A DNA stretch of 64,000 nt, taken from JAJDTT01 sp022827025 (GTDB taxonomy: Bacteria; Acidobacteriota; UBA6911; RPQK01; JAJDTT01). Within the stretch, counting starts at the first letter, position 1; each line of letters starts with the position of its first letter. A program made the position numbers and the translations under genes. The notes below the pieces were generated by a model. That model did no database searches and was not told the origin of the DNA. It saw only the letters and a program-made list of their open reading frames with translations. Location: positions 1,364,001 to 1,428,000 of the forward strand of contig OZ241897.1 of NCBI GenBank assembly GCA_965203535.1. Direction: 5' to 3'. Positions 15,153-23,120 of the stretch are shown here, one piece after another.

Positions 15153-16210
15153 ATCGACTGCAACAGCAGGAATCCGGCCGAAAAACCGGGGCCCAGGCTG
15201 GTCAACAAGTGACGATTCGCCGTGCCGTCCCGGAGGATGCGGTCGAGTACGAACAACACGGTGGCGGCCGACATGTTGCCGTAGTCGCGTAAGACCGACC
15301 GTGACTGCTCCAAACCCCCGGCCGGCAGGCCGAACACTTCTTCGAGGGCGTCGAGCACCTTGGCACCGCCGGGGTGACAGACGAAACTGTCGATATCTCG
15401 AAGGCTCAGGCTCTGGGAGGAGAGGAATTCCTCCGTTGCCTGCCGCATGTTCGAACGCACGAGGTCGGGAATGCTGCGCGAAAACACGACTCCGAACCCG
15501 TCATCGGCCACGTCCCAGCCCATGATGTCGAGCGAATCGGGCCACGTGTATTCACCCCACGAAGCGATGGCCGGACCCGGTCCGTCATCCGTCAGCAACA
15601 GCGCGGCGGCGCCGTCACGGAACAGCGCCGTGGCGACGAGGTTGCGCGCGGATCGATCGCGGCTACGGAAGGTGAGCGTACAGAGCTCCACGACCAGGAA
15701 CAGAACACGGCTGCCCGGAGCAGCGCGCGCACATGCGGCGGCGCGGGCCAGCCCCAGCACGCCTCCCGCGCACCCCAGGCCGAAGATCGGCAGTCTCTGC
15801 ACGTCCCGGCGAAACGGCAATTCGGTCATCAGCCTGGCATCCAGGCTGGGCGTGGCGATGCCGGTCGTCGAGACGGTGACGATGAGGTCGATGTCGCCCG
15901 GGTCGGTGCCGCCGTCGGACAGGCAGCCGATGGCCGCCTCTTTCAGCAGCGCCACCGCGTGTTCGAGGAAGAGACGGTTCTTCTCCTCGAAGCCGTGTCC
16001 GTTCTCCGCGTACCAGCTCTTGGGCAGGCAGCAATACCCCTCTCCGATCGCCGCGTTGTCGTAGACATCCAGCAGGCGATCCAGGCCCGCGACATCGCCG
16101 GCAAAGAACCTGGCGCCGAAATCCCTGACCTCGTCCTGGGTGATCCGGTGGGGCGGAACCGCCGTTGCGATGGACCTGATCCGCGGACCCGGTTCCGCCG
16201 TCACCGGCAC
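15149..16210 (-). CDS. Type III polyketide synthase
   Basis: A 353-residue chalcone/stilbene synthase-like enzyme that extends an acyl-CoA starter with malonyl units and cyclises the product to a pyrone or resorcinol. The catalytic triad is visible: Cys147 in FGLGCAGG, His279 in VCHPGG and Asn312 in YGNMSAA. Length is normal for the family. The start is a GTG preceded by GAGGAAGG. It forms a two-gene operon with the membrane methyltransferase, which overlaps its 3' end. A methylated alkylpyrone or alkylresorcinol product is inferred from this pairing; the starter length cannot be read from the sequence. Confidence 0.92.
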   Translation of the reverse strand: MPVTAEPGPRIRSIATAVPPHRITQDEVRDFGARFFAGDVAGLDRLLDVYDNAAIGEGYCCLPKSWYAENGHGFEEKNRLFLEHAVALLKEAAIGCLSDGGTDPGDIDLIVTVSTTGIATPSLDARLMTELPFRRDVQRLPIFGLGCAGGVLGLARAAACARAAPGSRVLFLVVELCTLTFRSRDRSARNLVATALFRDGAAALLLTDDGPGPAIASWGEYTWPDSLDIMGWDVADDGFGVVFSRSIPDLVRSNMRQATEEFLSSQSLSLRDIDSFVCHPGGAKVLDALEEVFGLPAGGLEQSRSVLRDYGNMSAATVLFVLDRILRDGTANRHLLTSLGPGFSAGFLLLQSM

Positions 16211-16390
16211 CCTTCCTCTCGTCCGGTTCTCATCGGGAAAATCCGCAAGTCATTGGAGGTCAAACCACCACTCACCAGCACGTTGCCCGATCACGAACCG
16301 CACAAGAACTGGTTGCCGTTTCCATGAGCCTCGATAGCACCCCTGGATATTGAATCCACCTTATGGGTTGGGGGACGGGCAGCATGTCGC

Positions 16391-16816
16391 TCACAGACGT
16401 TCGGTTTTCAGGTTCTTGAATCGATCGAAATCGCGATCCTCGGTGACTAGCCGAAAGATGCCCCACTCGCGGCAAAGAGCGACGATCTGAGCGTCGAATA
16501 CAAGATTGCCAATTGCGTTTGACTCGCGTATCGCCTCCGAGAAGAGTACGGGATACTCAGGACCGGGGCAAAGCACGACTGCGCTCGGTGAGGCGAGCAC
16601 CCTTGCCAAGGCTTCACATGCTTCTTCGGCCGTGTAGGGTGGATCGAATACTTTGGGGTGAGTGATGATGCGGACGAACTCTCCGAGACAGAAAACAGGG
16701 ATTCCCCATGGGGAAAGAGCCTCCGCAAGCGCAACGACGCGGGCGTGTGCAAGCCGGTGCTTAGGTGAGTCCGGCCGGTGCGCGTGGACGAGAATGTTCG
16801 TGTCAATCGCGATCAA
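16391..16816 (-). CDS. vapC: VapC-type PIN-domain toxin
   Basis: A 141-residue PIN-domain ribonuclease. The first active-site Asp is in MIAIDTNILVHAHR, a Glu in FCLGEFVRI, an Asp in LVFDAQIVALC, and the final acidic positions in VTEDRDFDRF. The start is TTG at 16816, which overlaps the TGA of the antitoxin gene. As in other VapBC pairs, it probably cleaves a specific RNA target when released. The family's long hydrophobic spacer and the PHYL-like proline-rich segment (THPKVFDPPYTAEEA) are typical of the TA-associated PIN subgroup. Confidence 0.87.
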   Translation of the reverse strand: MIAIDTNILVHAHRPDSPKHRLAHARVVALAEALSPWGIPVFCLGEFVRIITHPKVFDPPYTAEEACEALARVLASPSAVVLCPGPEYPVLFSEAIRESNAIGNLVFDAQIVALCREWGIFRLVTEDRDFDRFKNLKTERL

Positions 16817-17052
16817 CTCGGTCCATCCATGCGCTCGTAGAGTGAGACTCGATCATCCAGATCGATTCCCGGCATTGTCCGTCCCCACTTGGTCAACAGT
16901 CGAGCACGGAAGTTACGATTAGGGGCAGGTGGGGGTTGAAGGTAGTTGCGTAGTGCGCACTCGATCAGGCGCGTGAGCGTTATATCCTCTTCGGTGGCTC
17001 GTTGTTTTGCCGCTCGTATCAGACGGTCATCGAAGTTGAGGGTCGTTTTCAT
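16813..17052 (-). CDS. vapB: VapB-type antitoxin
   Basis: A 79-residue protein. The N-terminal half, MKTTLNFDDRLIRAAKQRATEE followed by a helix ending at NYL, has the ribbon-helix-helix pattern of DNA-binding antitoxins. The charged, proline-rich tail would wrap the toxin. It is the first gene of the pair and overlaps vapC by 4 nt. A perfect 16-bp palindrome overlaps its start codon, consistent with autoregulation. Confidence 0.8.
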   Translation of the reverse strand: MKTTLNFDDRLIRAAKQRATEEDITLTRLIECALRNYLQPPPAPNRNFRARLLTKWGRTMPGIDLDDRVSLYERMDGPS

Positions 17053-17066
17053 ACAGATATCTGTAT
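17051..17066 (-). promoter_or_regulatory. Palindromic operator at the vapB start
   Basis: ATACAGATATCTGTAT is a perfect 16-bp palindrome whose left end includes the first two bases of the vapB ATG. Upstream on the minus strand, TTGACG lies at a -35-like distance. A transcript from here would start at or next to the ATG, so this is a likely autorepression site on a leaderless promoter. Confidence 0.6.
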
Positions 17067-17225
17067 CATTGGCGTCAGGTTGCCGTCAATGATGGACTCG
17101 TTCCACCGTGATGATCCGACAGGTCGAGACGATCTTAGCCGCTTCGGTGGCTCCTCCGCAGCGGCGGGACGGCGCGCGAAGTCCGACGTTTTCAACGACT
17201 ATAGACCTTTGACGACACCTGTCGG

Positions 17226-18401
17226 CTACTTCGGCGGCGGGCTCCAGATCGTGGCTCCGATGTAGCGCTCGGGGCCGGAGGCCTCGTCGGTGAAGTAGTA
17301 GACCGCGACCACCTTGCCGTCCGGTCTCTGCACGGCCCGAACGTAGCCGATGTCGCGGCTGGCACCGTCGTCACGGAGCGTGATGTGGTCGCCCCAGGTC
17401 CGGCCGCCGTCGCTGCTGAGCACCGCGCGAATGCTGTAGGGCTCGGCCCGGTAACCGTAGAGCAGGCAGATGCGGCCGTCCCGCAACCGGATCATGGCCG
17501 GCGGGTTTCCGATGCCCGCGTCGGGCACGGCGTCATTGAGGTACTCCCACGACGAGCCGTTGTCCGTGGACAGGTACGTGGCGATCCACCGTCGAGGTCC
17601 GTCGTGATCGCGGACCGTCGCCAGGATGTCCGTCTCGCTGAGCCGCACGGAGGCGGGCATGATGGAAAACCCCTCCCCCTGCTCGGGGGCGATCCAGGAG
17701 AGGAACTTCCAGGTCTTTCCGCCGTCGGTGGTGCGCACGCAGAGGGGGCGGCCCTCCAGGCCGTTCGGCTTCGCCGCCGTGATGAACAGGGTGCAGGTGT
17801 CCTTGCCGTCGACGATGTAGTCGGTCCGCGGTGCGATTCCGGGAGTATCGAAGCTCGGCAGACGGAACGGTCCGTCCCAGGAGCGACCCCGGTCGTAGGA
17901 GTGGAACACCCGGCCGATTCCGGCGTGAATGCTGTTGGTGCGAACCGTCAGGGCGAAGTCGGGATGGGTGAAATCGATGCCGCCTTCGCTGTCGCGCAAG
18001 GGTGGAATGGTCAATCCTGGCCGCGTGACGCCGTGCAGATAACCGCCCTCGGTGATCAGGTGTCCGTTGGCCGTCGGATCCTCCAACGCCCAGGTGTCGC
18101 CGCCGTCCAGGCTCCTGGCCAGCATGGGAATTTCCGGTTTTTCGCGGTCGATGTGGTGCCTCAGACCCTGGTCCTTGTAGTAACCCATGCCGAATCCGAC
18201 GAGGATCTCCTCACCCCACATCCAGATCCCATGGTTGGCCGGCCACCCCCCGAACATCCCTTTCTCGAAATAGACCTTGACGTGGCGAGGCTCCTCCGCC
18301 GTGTCCGCACCCTCACCGACTGGTCCTGAGTCGTCAGGAGCCGCGCAGCCAATGGCCCCGATCGCCAGCACGCCTGCTACAGCAATGTTTCTCCAAGTCA
18401 T
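17226..18401 (-). CDS. Sialidase-like (BNR/Asp-box) lipoprotein
   Basis: A 391-residue predicted lipoprotein. A signal peptide ends in the lipobox LAIGAIGC. The rest is a six-bladed beta-propeller of the sialidase superfamily, with five Asp-box repeats of the SxDxGxTW type: SLDGGDTW, SYDRGRSW, TTDGGKTW, STDNGSSW and SSDGGRTW. ATG 18401 is preferred over ATG 18413 because GGAGGA lies just upstream of it. Such proteins bind or hydrolyse glycans at the cell surface. The arginine triad and Tyr/Glu pair of true sialidases cannot be assigned by eye, so the substrate and even catalysis are uncertain. Confidence 0.82.
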   Translation of the reverse strand: MTWRNIAVAGVLAIGAIGCAAPDDSGPVGEGADTAEEPRHVKVYFEKGMFGGWPANHGIWMWGEEILVGFGMGYYKDQGLRHHIDREKPEIPMLARSLDGGDTWALEDPTANGHLITEGGYLHGVTRPGLTIPPLRDSEGGIDFTHPDFALTVRTNSIHAGIGRVFHSYDRGRSWDGPFRLPSFDTPGIAPRTDYIVDGKDTCTLFITAAKPNGLEGRPLCVRTTDGGKTWKFLSWIAPEQGEGFSIMPASVRLSETDILATVRDHDGPRRWIATYLSTDNGSSWEYLNDAVPDAGIGNPPAMIRLRDGRICLLYGYRAEPYSIRAVLSSDGGRTWGDHITLRDDGASRDIGYVRAVQRPDGKVVAVYYFTDEASGPERYIGATIWSPPPK

Positions 18402-18611
18402 GGGATCCTCCATCTCTTTTTCACGATTCGCCCGAAGGATATACCGGAATACCCGCCGCCGAACATAGGAATCCCGGTCCGTGTTGACAAGGCGTGGCGC
18501 ATCCCCGTCTTTGGTGTCGGTCTAGGAATGTCCACGATCGGGGACCGGAAAAATCCTTGATCATCGTTCCATGTCCAAGTCCGGCAATCTGCTACATTCA
18601 ACGGACCCGGC

Positions 18612-20726
18612 ATGAACCACAGCGAGATCACCAGCTTCATCTGGGGCGTGGCGGACCTGATCCGTGACACCTTCAAGCGCGGCAAGTACCAGGACGTGAT
18701 CCTGCCGCTCACCGTGCTGCGCCGGCTCGACTGCGTGCTGGCCCCCACCAAGTCGAAAGTGCTCGAGGTCCAGGCCAGATTCCGGGACAAACTCGACAAC
18801 CTCGATGACCTGCTTCAGCGCGCCTCCGGTTTCGCCTTCTACAACACCTCCCGCTACGACTTCGAGAAGCTGCTTGCCGACGCGCCCCACATTGCACAGA
18901 ACCTGCGCAACTACATCGCCGGGTTCAGCCCCAACATGCGCGAGGTGCTGGAGAAGTTCGACTTCGACAACACCATCTCCAAGCTCGACGAGGCGGGCCT
19001 CCTTTTCCTGGTCATGCAGCGCTTCGGCGACCCCAAGAAGGTGAACCTCCATCCGGACGCCATCGACAACTTCACCATGGGCACGATCTTCGAGGAGCTC
19101 ATCCGGAAGTTCAACGAGGCTCTGAACGAGAACCCGGGCGAGCACTTCACGCCCCGCGACGTGGTCCATCTTATGGTGGACCTGATGTTGGCCGGCGACG
19201 AGGCACAACTGCGCACGAAGGGCGTCGTGCGGAGCGTCTACGACCCTTGCTGCGGCTCGGGCGGCATGCTCACCATCGCCAAGGAGCACACGACCCTCGG
19301 AGAGATACGAGAGGGCAAGCGACTGGGCGATCCCGTGAACCCGGACGCTGAAATCCACCTGTTCGGCCAGGAGGTGAACCCGGAGACCTTCGCCATCTGC
19401 AAATCGGACCTCTTCATGAAGTCGAAAGACGGCCGGGACGCGAAGAGGGTCCTGTTCGGGAGCACCCTCTCGAACGACCGGCACGCCGGAACCGGCTTCG
19501 ACTACATGATCGCCAATCCACCCTACGGCAAAGACTGGAAGCGCGACCGGGACGCGGTGCGGGCCGAGCACGACCGGGGCGCCGCCGGCCGCTTCGCACC
19601 GGGTCTGCCCCGGATCAGCGACGGCCAGCTCCTGTTCCTCCTGCACATGCTCGCGCACACGAAGGATCCGGACCAGGGCGGATCGAGAGTGGCCATCATC
19701 ATGAACGGCTCGCCCCTCTTCACCGGCGACGCCGGCAGCGGCGAGAGCGAGATCCGGCGCTGGATCCTGGAGAACGACCTGCTTGAGGCGCTCATCGCCC
19801 TGCCCGAGCAACTCTTCTACAACACCGGGATCGCCACCTACGTCTGGGTGCTCACCAACCGGAAGCGGCCCGAGCGGTGCGGCAAGGTCCAGCTCATCAA
19901 CGCCACGTCGTTCTGGGTCCTGCTGCGAAAGAGCCTGGGCGCCAAGCGCCGCGAGGTCCCGTTCGACCGCAAGGAGGACATCCAGCGGCTGCTGGAGGAT
20001 TTCGAGGACGGCGCGACCCGCAAGGTGGACGATGACGGCGAGAAACGGGAGATGGTCGTCAGCCGCATCTACCCCACCACCCGGTTCGGCTTCCGCAAGA
20101 TCACGGTCGAACGGCCGCTCCGGCTCGATTTCCAAGCCAGCCCTGAGCGGATCGCACGCATAGACGACCAACGCGCCTTCATCAACCTGGCCCGATCGCG
20201 CAAGAGGGGTGCGGCCAAGGCCAAGGACGAGGCGGCGGGCCGCGAGAAGCAAGCCGCGATCCGCGCTCTCCTCCGGAATCTGCCCGGCCGGCTCTTCCTG
20301 GATCGGGCTGCCTTCGAATCCGAACTCTCCCGTGCAGCGCAAACTGCCGGGCTGAAAATCACCGCGCCGATCAAGAAGGCCGTGCTCTCCGCCCTGTCCG
20401 AGCGAAACACCGAAGCCGAGGTCTGCCGGGACCGGAAGGGCCGCCGCGAGCCCGATCCGCAGCTTCGCGACACGGAGAACGTCCCCCTCCCGGAGGATGT
20501 CGAGTCCTTCTTCGAGCGCGAAGTGAAGCCCCACGTTCCCGACGCCTGGATCGATTCGAAGCGCCGCGACCCCCAGGACGGAAAGGTCGGGCTCGTGGGC
20601 TACGAGATCAACTTCAATCGGTACTTCTACGAATACCGGCCGCCCCGTCCCTTGGAGGAGATTGAGGCCGACATCCGGCAGGTGGAGAAGGAGATCGCGG
20701 CGATGCTGGAAGAGATGCGCGTTTGA
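18612..20726 (+). CDS. hsdM: Type I restriction-modification methyltransferase subunit
   Basis: A 704-residue N6-adenine DNA methylase. An N-terminal HsdM helical domain (about residues 5-140) is followed by the SAM-binding motif DPCCGSGGML (211-220) and the catalytic NPPY (302-305, in ANPPYGKDW). The C-terminal 250 residues are longer than in classic HsdM and end in a charged helix (ADIRQVEKEIAAMLEEMRV). It methylates the site recognised by HsdS and is required for both modification and restriction. The cognate hsdS and hsdR lie 3.3 kb downstream on the same strand, separated by two toxin-antitoxin-like modules. Confidence 0.95.
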   Translation: MNHSEITSFIWGVADLIRDTFKRGKYQDVILPLTVLRRLDCVLAPTKSKVLEVQARFRDKLDNLDDLLQRASGFAFYNTSRYDFEKLLADAPHIAQNLRNYIAGFSPNMREVLEKFDFDNTISKLDEAGLLFLVMQRFGDPKKVNLHPDAIDNFTMGTIFEELIRKFNEALNENPGEHFTPRDVVHLMVDLMLAGDEAQLRTKGVVRSVYDPCCGSGGMLTIAKEHTTLGEIREGKRLGDPVNPDAEIHLFGQEVNPETFAICKSDLFMKSKDGRDAKRVLFGSTLSNDRHAGTGFDYMIANPPYGKDWKRDRDAVRAEHDRGAAGRFAPGLPRISDGQLLFLLHMLAHTKDPDQGGSRVAIIMNGSPLFTGDAGSGESEIRRWILENDLLEALIALPEQLFYNTGIATYVWVLTNRKRPERCGKVQLINATSFWVLLRKSLGAKRREVPFDRKEDIQRLLEDFEDGATRKVDDDGEKREMVVSRIYPTTRFGFRKITVERPLRLDFQASPERIARIDDQRAFINLARSRKRGAAKAKDEAAGREKQAAIRALLRNLPGRLFLDRAAFESELSRAAQTAGLKITAPIKKAVLSALSERNTEAEVCRDRKGRREPDPQLRDTENVPLPEDVESFFEREVKPHVPDAWIDSKRRDPQDGKVGLVGYEINFNRYFYEYRPPRPLEEIEADIRQVEKEIAAMLEEMRV

Positions 20727-20859
20727 CGCCGACCCATTTGCGGCGGCTGCGGGCCAGGCAGACCGAGTGGAGACTGTTGCTGCTCCCCATCAGTCTCTTT
20801 CGTGCGATTCACAGCATCTGACACACACTGTGTGACACAAGTCTTTCGTATCATTATTA

Positions 20860-20888
20860 TTGACACATAGCGTTTGTGGCACTATCAT
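20860..20888 (+). promoter_or_regulatory. Promoter of the RHH/PIN pair, probably leaderless
   Basis: TTGACA (20860-20865), a 17-bp spacer and TATCAT (20883-20888, 5 of 6 to consensus) form a near-ideal promoter. The -10 box ends 8 nt before the ATG at 20897, so the transcript should begin close to that codon. An 11-bp palindrome, CACACTGTGTG, lies about 25 bp upstream and could be an operator. This promoter lets the pair be expressed independently of hsdM. Confidence 0.6.
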
Positions 20889-20896
20889 CACAGGCC

Positions 20897-21202
20897 ATGG
20901 GAGACGCGCGGCGAGTCCAGGTGACGCTCGATGCGAGAGGATACGCGGCGGTGTCGCGGATCGCGCGACGCGAAGGGAAGAAGCTGGCCGCAGTCGTGCG
21001 GGAGGCCGTCGAGCAGTACTGCGTTCTGCCGGAGGCGCGGCAACGCCGACTGGAGGCCATCGACAGGCTGTACGCAACGGGGGCGGGCCCAGCGCCGGAA
21101 TCGCTGCCGGAGTGGGAGCGCCGGTACAGTCGGCTGAAGATCGGCTTGGCTACCGACCATCTCCACACTCCCGAAGGTCCGGGGAATCAAGAGGAAAGTT
21201 GA
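20897..21202 (+). CDS. Ribbon-helix-helix antitoxin
   Basis: A 101-residue protein whose N-terminus, RRVQVTLDARGYAAVSRIARREGKK in two parts (strand then two helices), has the RHH pattern of CopG/Arc-like antitoxins. The C-terminal third is acidic and probably contacts the toxin. An upstream GTG at 20876 lies inside the promoter spacer, so ATG 20897 is chosen. It is followed within 5 nt by a PIN-domain gene, making a type II toxin-antitoxin pair inside the restriction-modification locus. Confidence 0.78.
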   Translation: MGDARRVQVTLDARGYAAVSRIARREGKKLAAVVREAVEQYCVLPEARQRRLEAIDRLYATGAGPAPESLPEWERRYSRLKIGLATDHLHTPEGPGNQEES

Positions 21203-21207
21203 CGAGC

Positions 21208-21627
21208 GTGCGTGACTCGCTGTTCGTGGACGCCAACGTGTTCATGTACCTCGCGGGCAGTGACGCCCCGTACCGGGAGGCCTGCCGACGGGCGCTGCTG
21301 GCCGCGACTGAGCAGGGGACGATGCTGATCACCAGCACAGAAGTCCTGCAGGAGATCCTGCACTACCATACTGCCCGACGGCGTCCCGATGACGCCCGTA
21401 CCGTGTACCAGGCAGTGACAGACATCTGCGACGAAATCCTGCCGGTGACGGAAAACCACACGGCCCGTTCGCTCGAACTGCTGGTGCGGCATCCCGGGTT
21501 GTCGGCACGAGCTGCTCTGCACGTCGCGACGATGGAGGCCTGCGGCGTGGAGCGGCTGCTGTCCGCAGACCGGTACTTCGATCAGATCGACTCCGTCACG
21601 CGTGTCGATCCGCTCGCCTCCCCTTGA
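21208..21627 (+). CDS. PIN-domain toxin
   Basis: A 139-residue PIN-domain protein with the first Asp in LFVDANVFMYLAG, a Glu in TEVLQEILHYH and later acidic positions in SADRYFDQID. It belongs to the VapC-like ribonucleases. GTG 21208 is chosen because GAGGA (21191-21195) is well spaced upstream; a TTG at 21199 would start on top of that site. It directly follows its RHH antitoxin between hsdM and hsdS. Confidence 0.82.
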   Translation: MRDSLFVDANVFMYLAGSDAPYREACRRALLAATEQGTMLITSTEVLQEILHYHTARRRPDDARTVYQAVTDICDEILPVTENHTARSLELLVRHPGLSARAALHVATMEACGVERLLSADRYFDQIDSVTRVDPLASP

Positions 21628-21694
21628 TCCTGCGCCTGCCCAGGACCACGAACAGGCGGAGCGACGGCTTTGTCGGCTTGAGAAAAGAAGTTCC

Positions 21695-21736
21695 AAATGT
21701 TGGCACTTGAGTGTATATGCCGACATTTAATACTAT
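21695..21736 (+). promoter_or_regulatory. Operator and promoter of the first AbiEi-like gene
   Basis: The inverted repeat AAATGTTGGCA (21695-21705) / TGCCGACATTT (21718-21728) has one mismatch across 11-bp arms and 12 bp between them. It is followed by TACTAT (21731-21736), which ends 6 nt before the ATG at 21743. AbiEi proteins are known to bind inverted repeats in their own promoters, so this is a likely autorepression site. The same half-site recurs upstream of the second AbiEi-like gene. Confidence 0.6.
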
Positions 21737-21742
21737 GCGTTC

Positions 21743-22345
21743 ATGACTGAACTCACCGCAACTACGCTCGAAGCAGCCGGCATTGGAGCCTTTTTCCGGC
21801 CGAGAGACATTGAGGCGATCGGTGTCCCGTACCGTCGCCTCCGCGGACTCGTTGCAGCCGGCGACGTGGAGAACCTCGGCGGCGGCCTTTACCGGCTGGC
21901 CGAGGTGGAGCCGACCGAGCTGGAAACGGTCGCCATGGTGGCTGCTGCCGTCCCGCACGCCATCGTCTGCCTGATGACCGCGCTCCGCGTTTACGAGATC
22001 GGAACCGAATCCCCTCACGAAGTCTGGATCGCCATCAACCGCAAGGCGCGCCGCCCTGCCCGAGTGCCGACGCAGATTCGGGTCGTCTGGTTCTCGAAGG
22101 CGATGCTCACCTACGGGGTCGTGCGCCGCCCGATGCTCGGCGTGCCGGTGGCCATCACATCGCCGGCCCGGACGGTCGTCGACTGCTTTCGGTACCGTAA
22201 CAAATTCGGCCTCGACACAGCTCTGGAGGCGCTCGTGGACGTGCTGCGCCAACGGCTCGCCACCGCGGATGAGATCATGCGCGCCGCCAGCGTCTGCCGG
22301 GCGCGCACGGTCCTTCAGCCCTACATGGAAGCGGTTCTGTCGTGA
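21743..22345 (+). CDS. AbiEi-like antitoxin/transcriptional repressor (first copy)
   Basis: A 200-residue AbiEi-family protein. An N-terminal winged-helix segment (residues 1-60, with FRPRDIEAIGVPYRRLRGLVAAG and GGGLYRL) is followed by the C-terminal antitoxin domain, including TSPARTVVDCFRYRNKFG, a family hallmark. AbiEi represses its operon and counteracts the AbiEii nucleotidyltransferase in type IV systems. It is the first of two tandem AbiEi-like genes, with about 125 bp between them. The AbiEii gene follows the second copy, so this one may be a paralog whose own toxin has been lost, or it may serve the same toxin. Confidence 0.85.
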   Translation: MTELTATTLEAAGIGAFFRPRDIEAIGVPYRRLRGLVAAGDVENLGGGLYRLAEVEPTELETVAMVAAAVPHAIVCLMTALRVYEIGTESPHEVWIAINRKARRPARVPTQIRVVWFSKAMLTYGVVRRPMLGVPVAITSPARTVVDCFRYRNKFGLDTALEALVDVLRQRLATADEIMRAASVCRARTVLQPYMEAVLS

Positions 22346-22400
22346 CGACACGTCCACTCAAGAATGTCGGATACAAAGGGGCGCGACCCTTTCAGGATGG

Positions 22401-22462
22401 AAATGTCGGCAGTTAATTATATCTATCTACGATTTGATCCAAATCGATGACGCTGCTATATT
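22401..22462 (+). promoter_or_regulatory. Operator half-sites and promoter of the second AbiEi-like gene
   Basis: AAATGTCGGCA (22401-22411) exactly matches one arm of the operator before the first AbiEi-like gene; a weaker copy (GAATGTCGGATA) lies at 22362-22373. Downstream, TTGATC (22434-22439), 17 bp and TATATT (22457-22462) form a promoter ending 7 nt before the GTG at 22470. The inverted repeat GATTTG-ATC-CAAATC (22431-22445) overlaps the -35 box. Confidence 0.5.
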
Positions 22463-22469
22463 GATTCCT

Positions 22470-23120
22470 GTGCTTCAACCAGAACCGATACAAGGCCACT
22501 TGTCTGCAGATGTTTCCCGTCACAAGTTTTCGGCTGGCGCCGGTCTGCGGGCACTGGGCCTGGGGACCTTCTTTCGGTACCGCGACGCAGCCGAGGCCGG
22601 TGTTCACTCCCGGGAACTGCGCCGGCTGGTGGACAACGGATCCGTCGAACGGGTCGCACGCGGTCTCTACCGCTGCACCGACGCCGAATTCACCGAGCAT
22701 TACACCCGAGCCGCCGTGTGCGCCCGCGTGCCCGGCGCCATACTCTGCCTGCTCACGGCGCTGAACGTCCACGACATCGGCACTCAACTTCCGCCGAAGG
22801 TCTGGATCGCGATCCCGCACAAGGCCCGCACACCCGTCACCGGCCTGCCGATCAGAGTGGTTCGATTCTCCGGCGCATCGCTGCGTTACGGGGTTGAAGA
22901 CGCCGAGTTCGAGGGTGTTCCCGCCCGGATCACCAGCCCCGCGCGGACGATCGTGGACTGTTTCCGCTTCCGCCGCATCCTAGGGATCGGCATTGCTCTC
23001 GAGGCGATCCGGGACGCCCTCGCCGACCGGAAGGTGACTCCCGCCCAGATCCAGCGTGCGGCGGAGGTCTGTCGCGCAGAGTCGCTGGTCCGCCCGGTCC
23101 TCCAGGCGCTGCTGGCATGA
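22470..23120 (+). CDS. AbiEi-like antitoxin/transcriptional repressor (second copy)
   Basis: A 216-residue AbiEi-family protein, related to the preceding gene along its length. Shared landmarks include LGTFFRYRDAAEAGVHSRELRRL in the winged helix, ARGLYRC, ILCLLTALNVHDIGTQ and TSPARTIVDCFRFRRILG. GTG 22470 is preferred because a promoter with a leaderless geometry ends 7 nt before it; longer in-frame extensions run back into the first AbiEi gene. Its TGA overlaps the ATG of the AbiEii toxin gene, so this copy is the coupled antitoxin. Confidence 0.83.
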   Translation: MLQPEPIQGHLSADVSRHKFSAGAGLRALGLGTFFRYRDAAEAGVHSRELRRLVDNGSVERVARGLYRCTDAEFTEHYTRAAVCARVPGAILCLLTALNVHDIGTQLPPKVWIAIPHKARTPVTGLPIRVVRFSGASLRYGVEDAEFEGVPARITSPARTIVDCFRFRRILGIGIALEAIRDALADRKVTPAQIQRAAEVCRAESLVRPVLQALLA

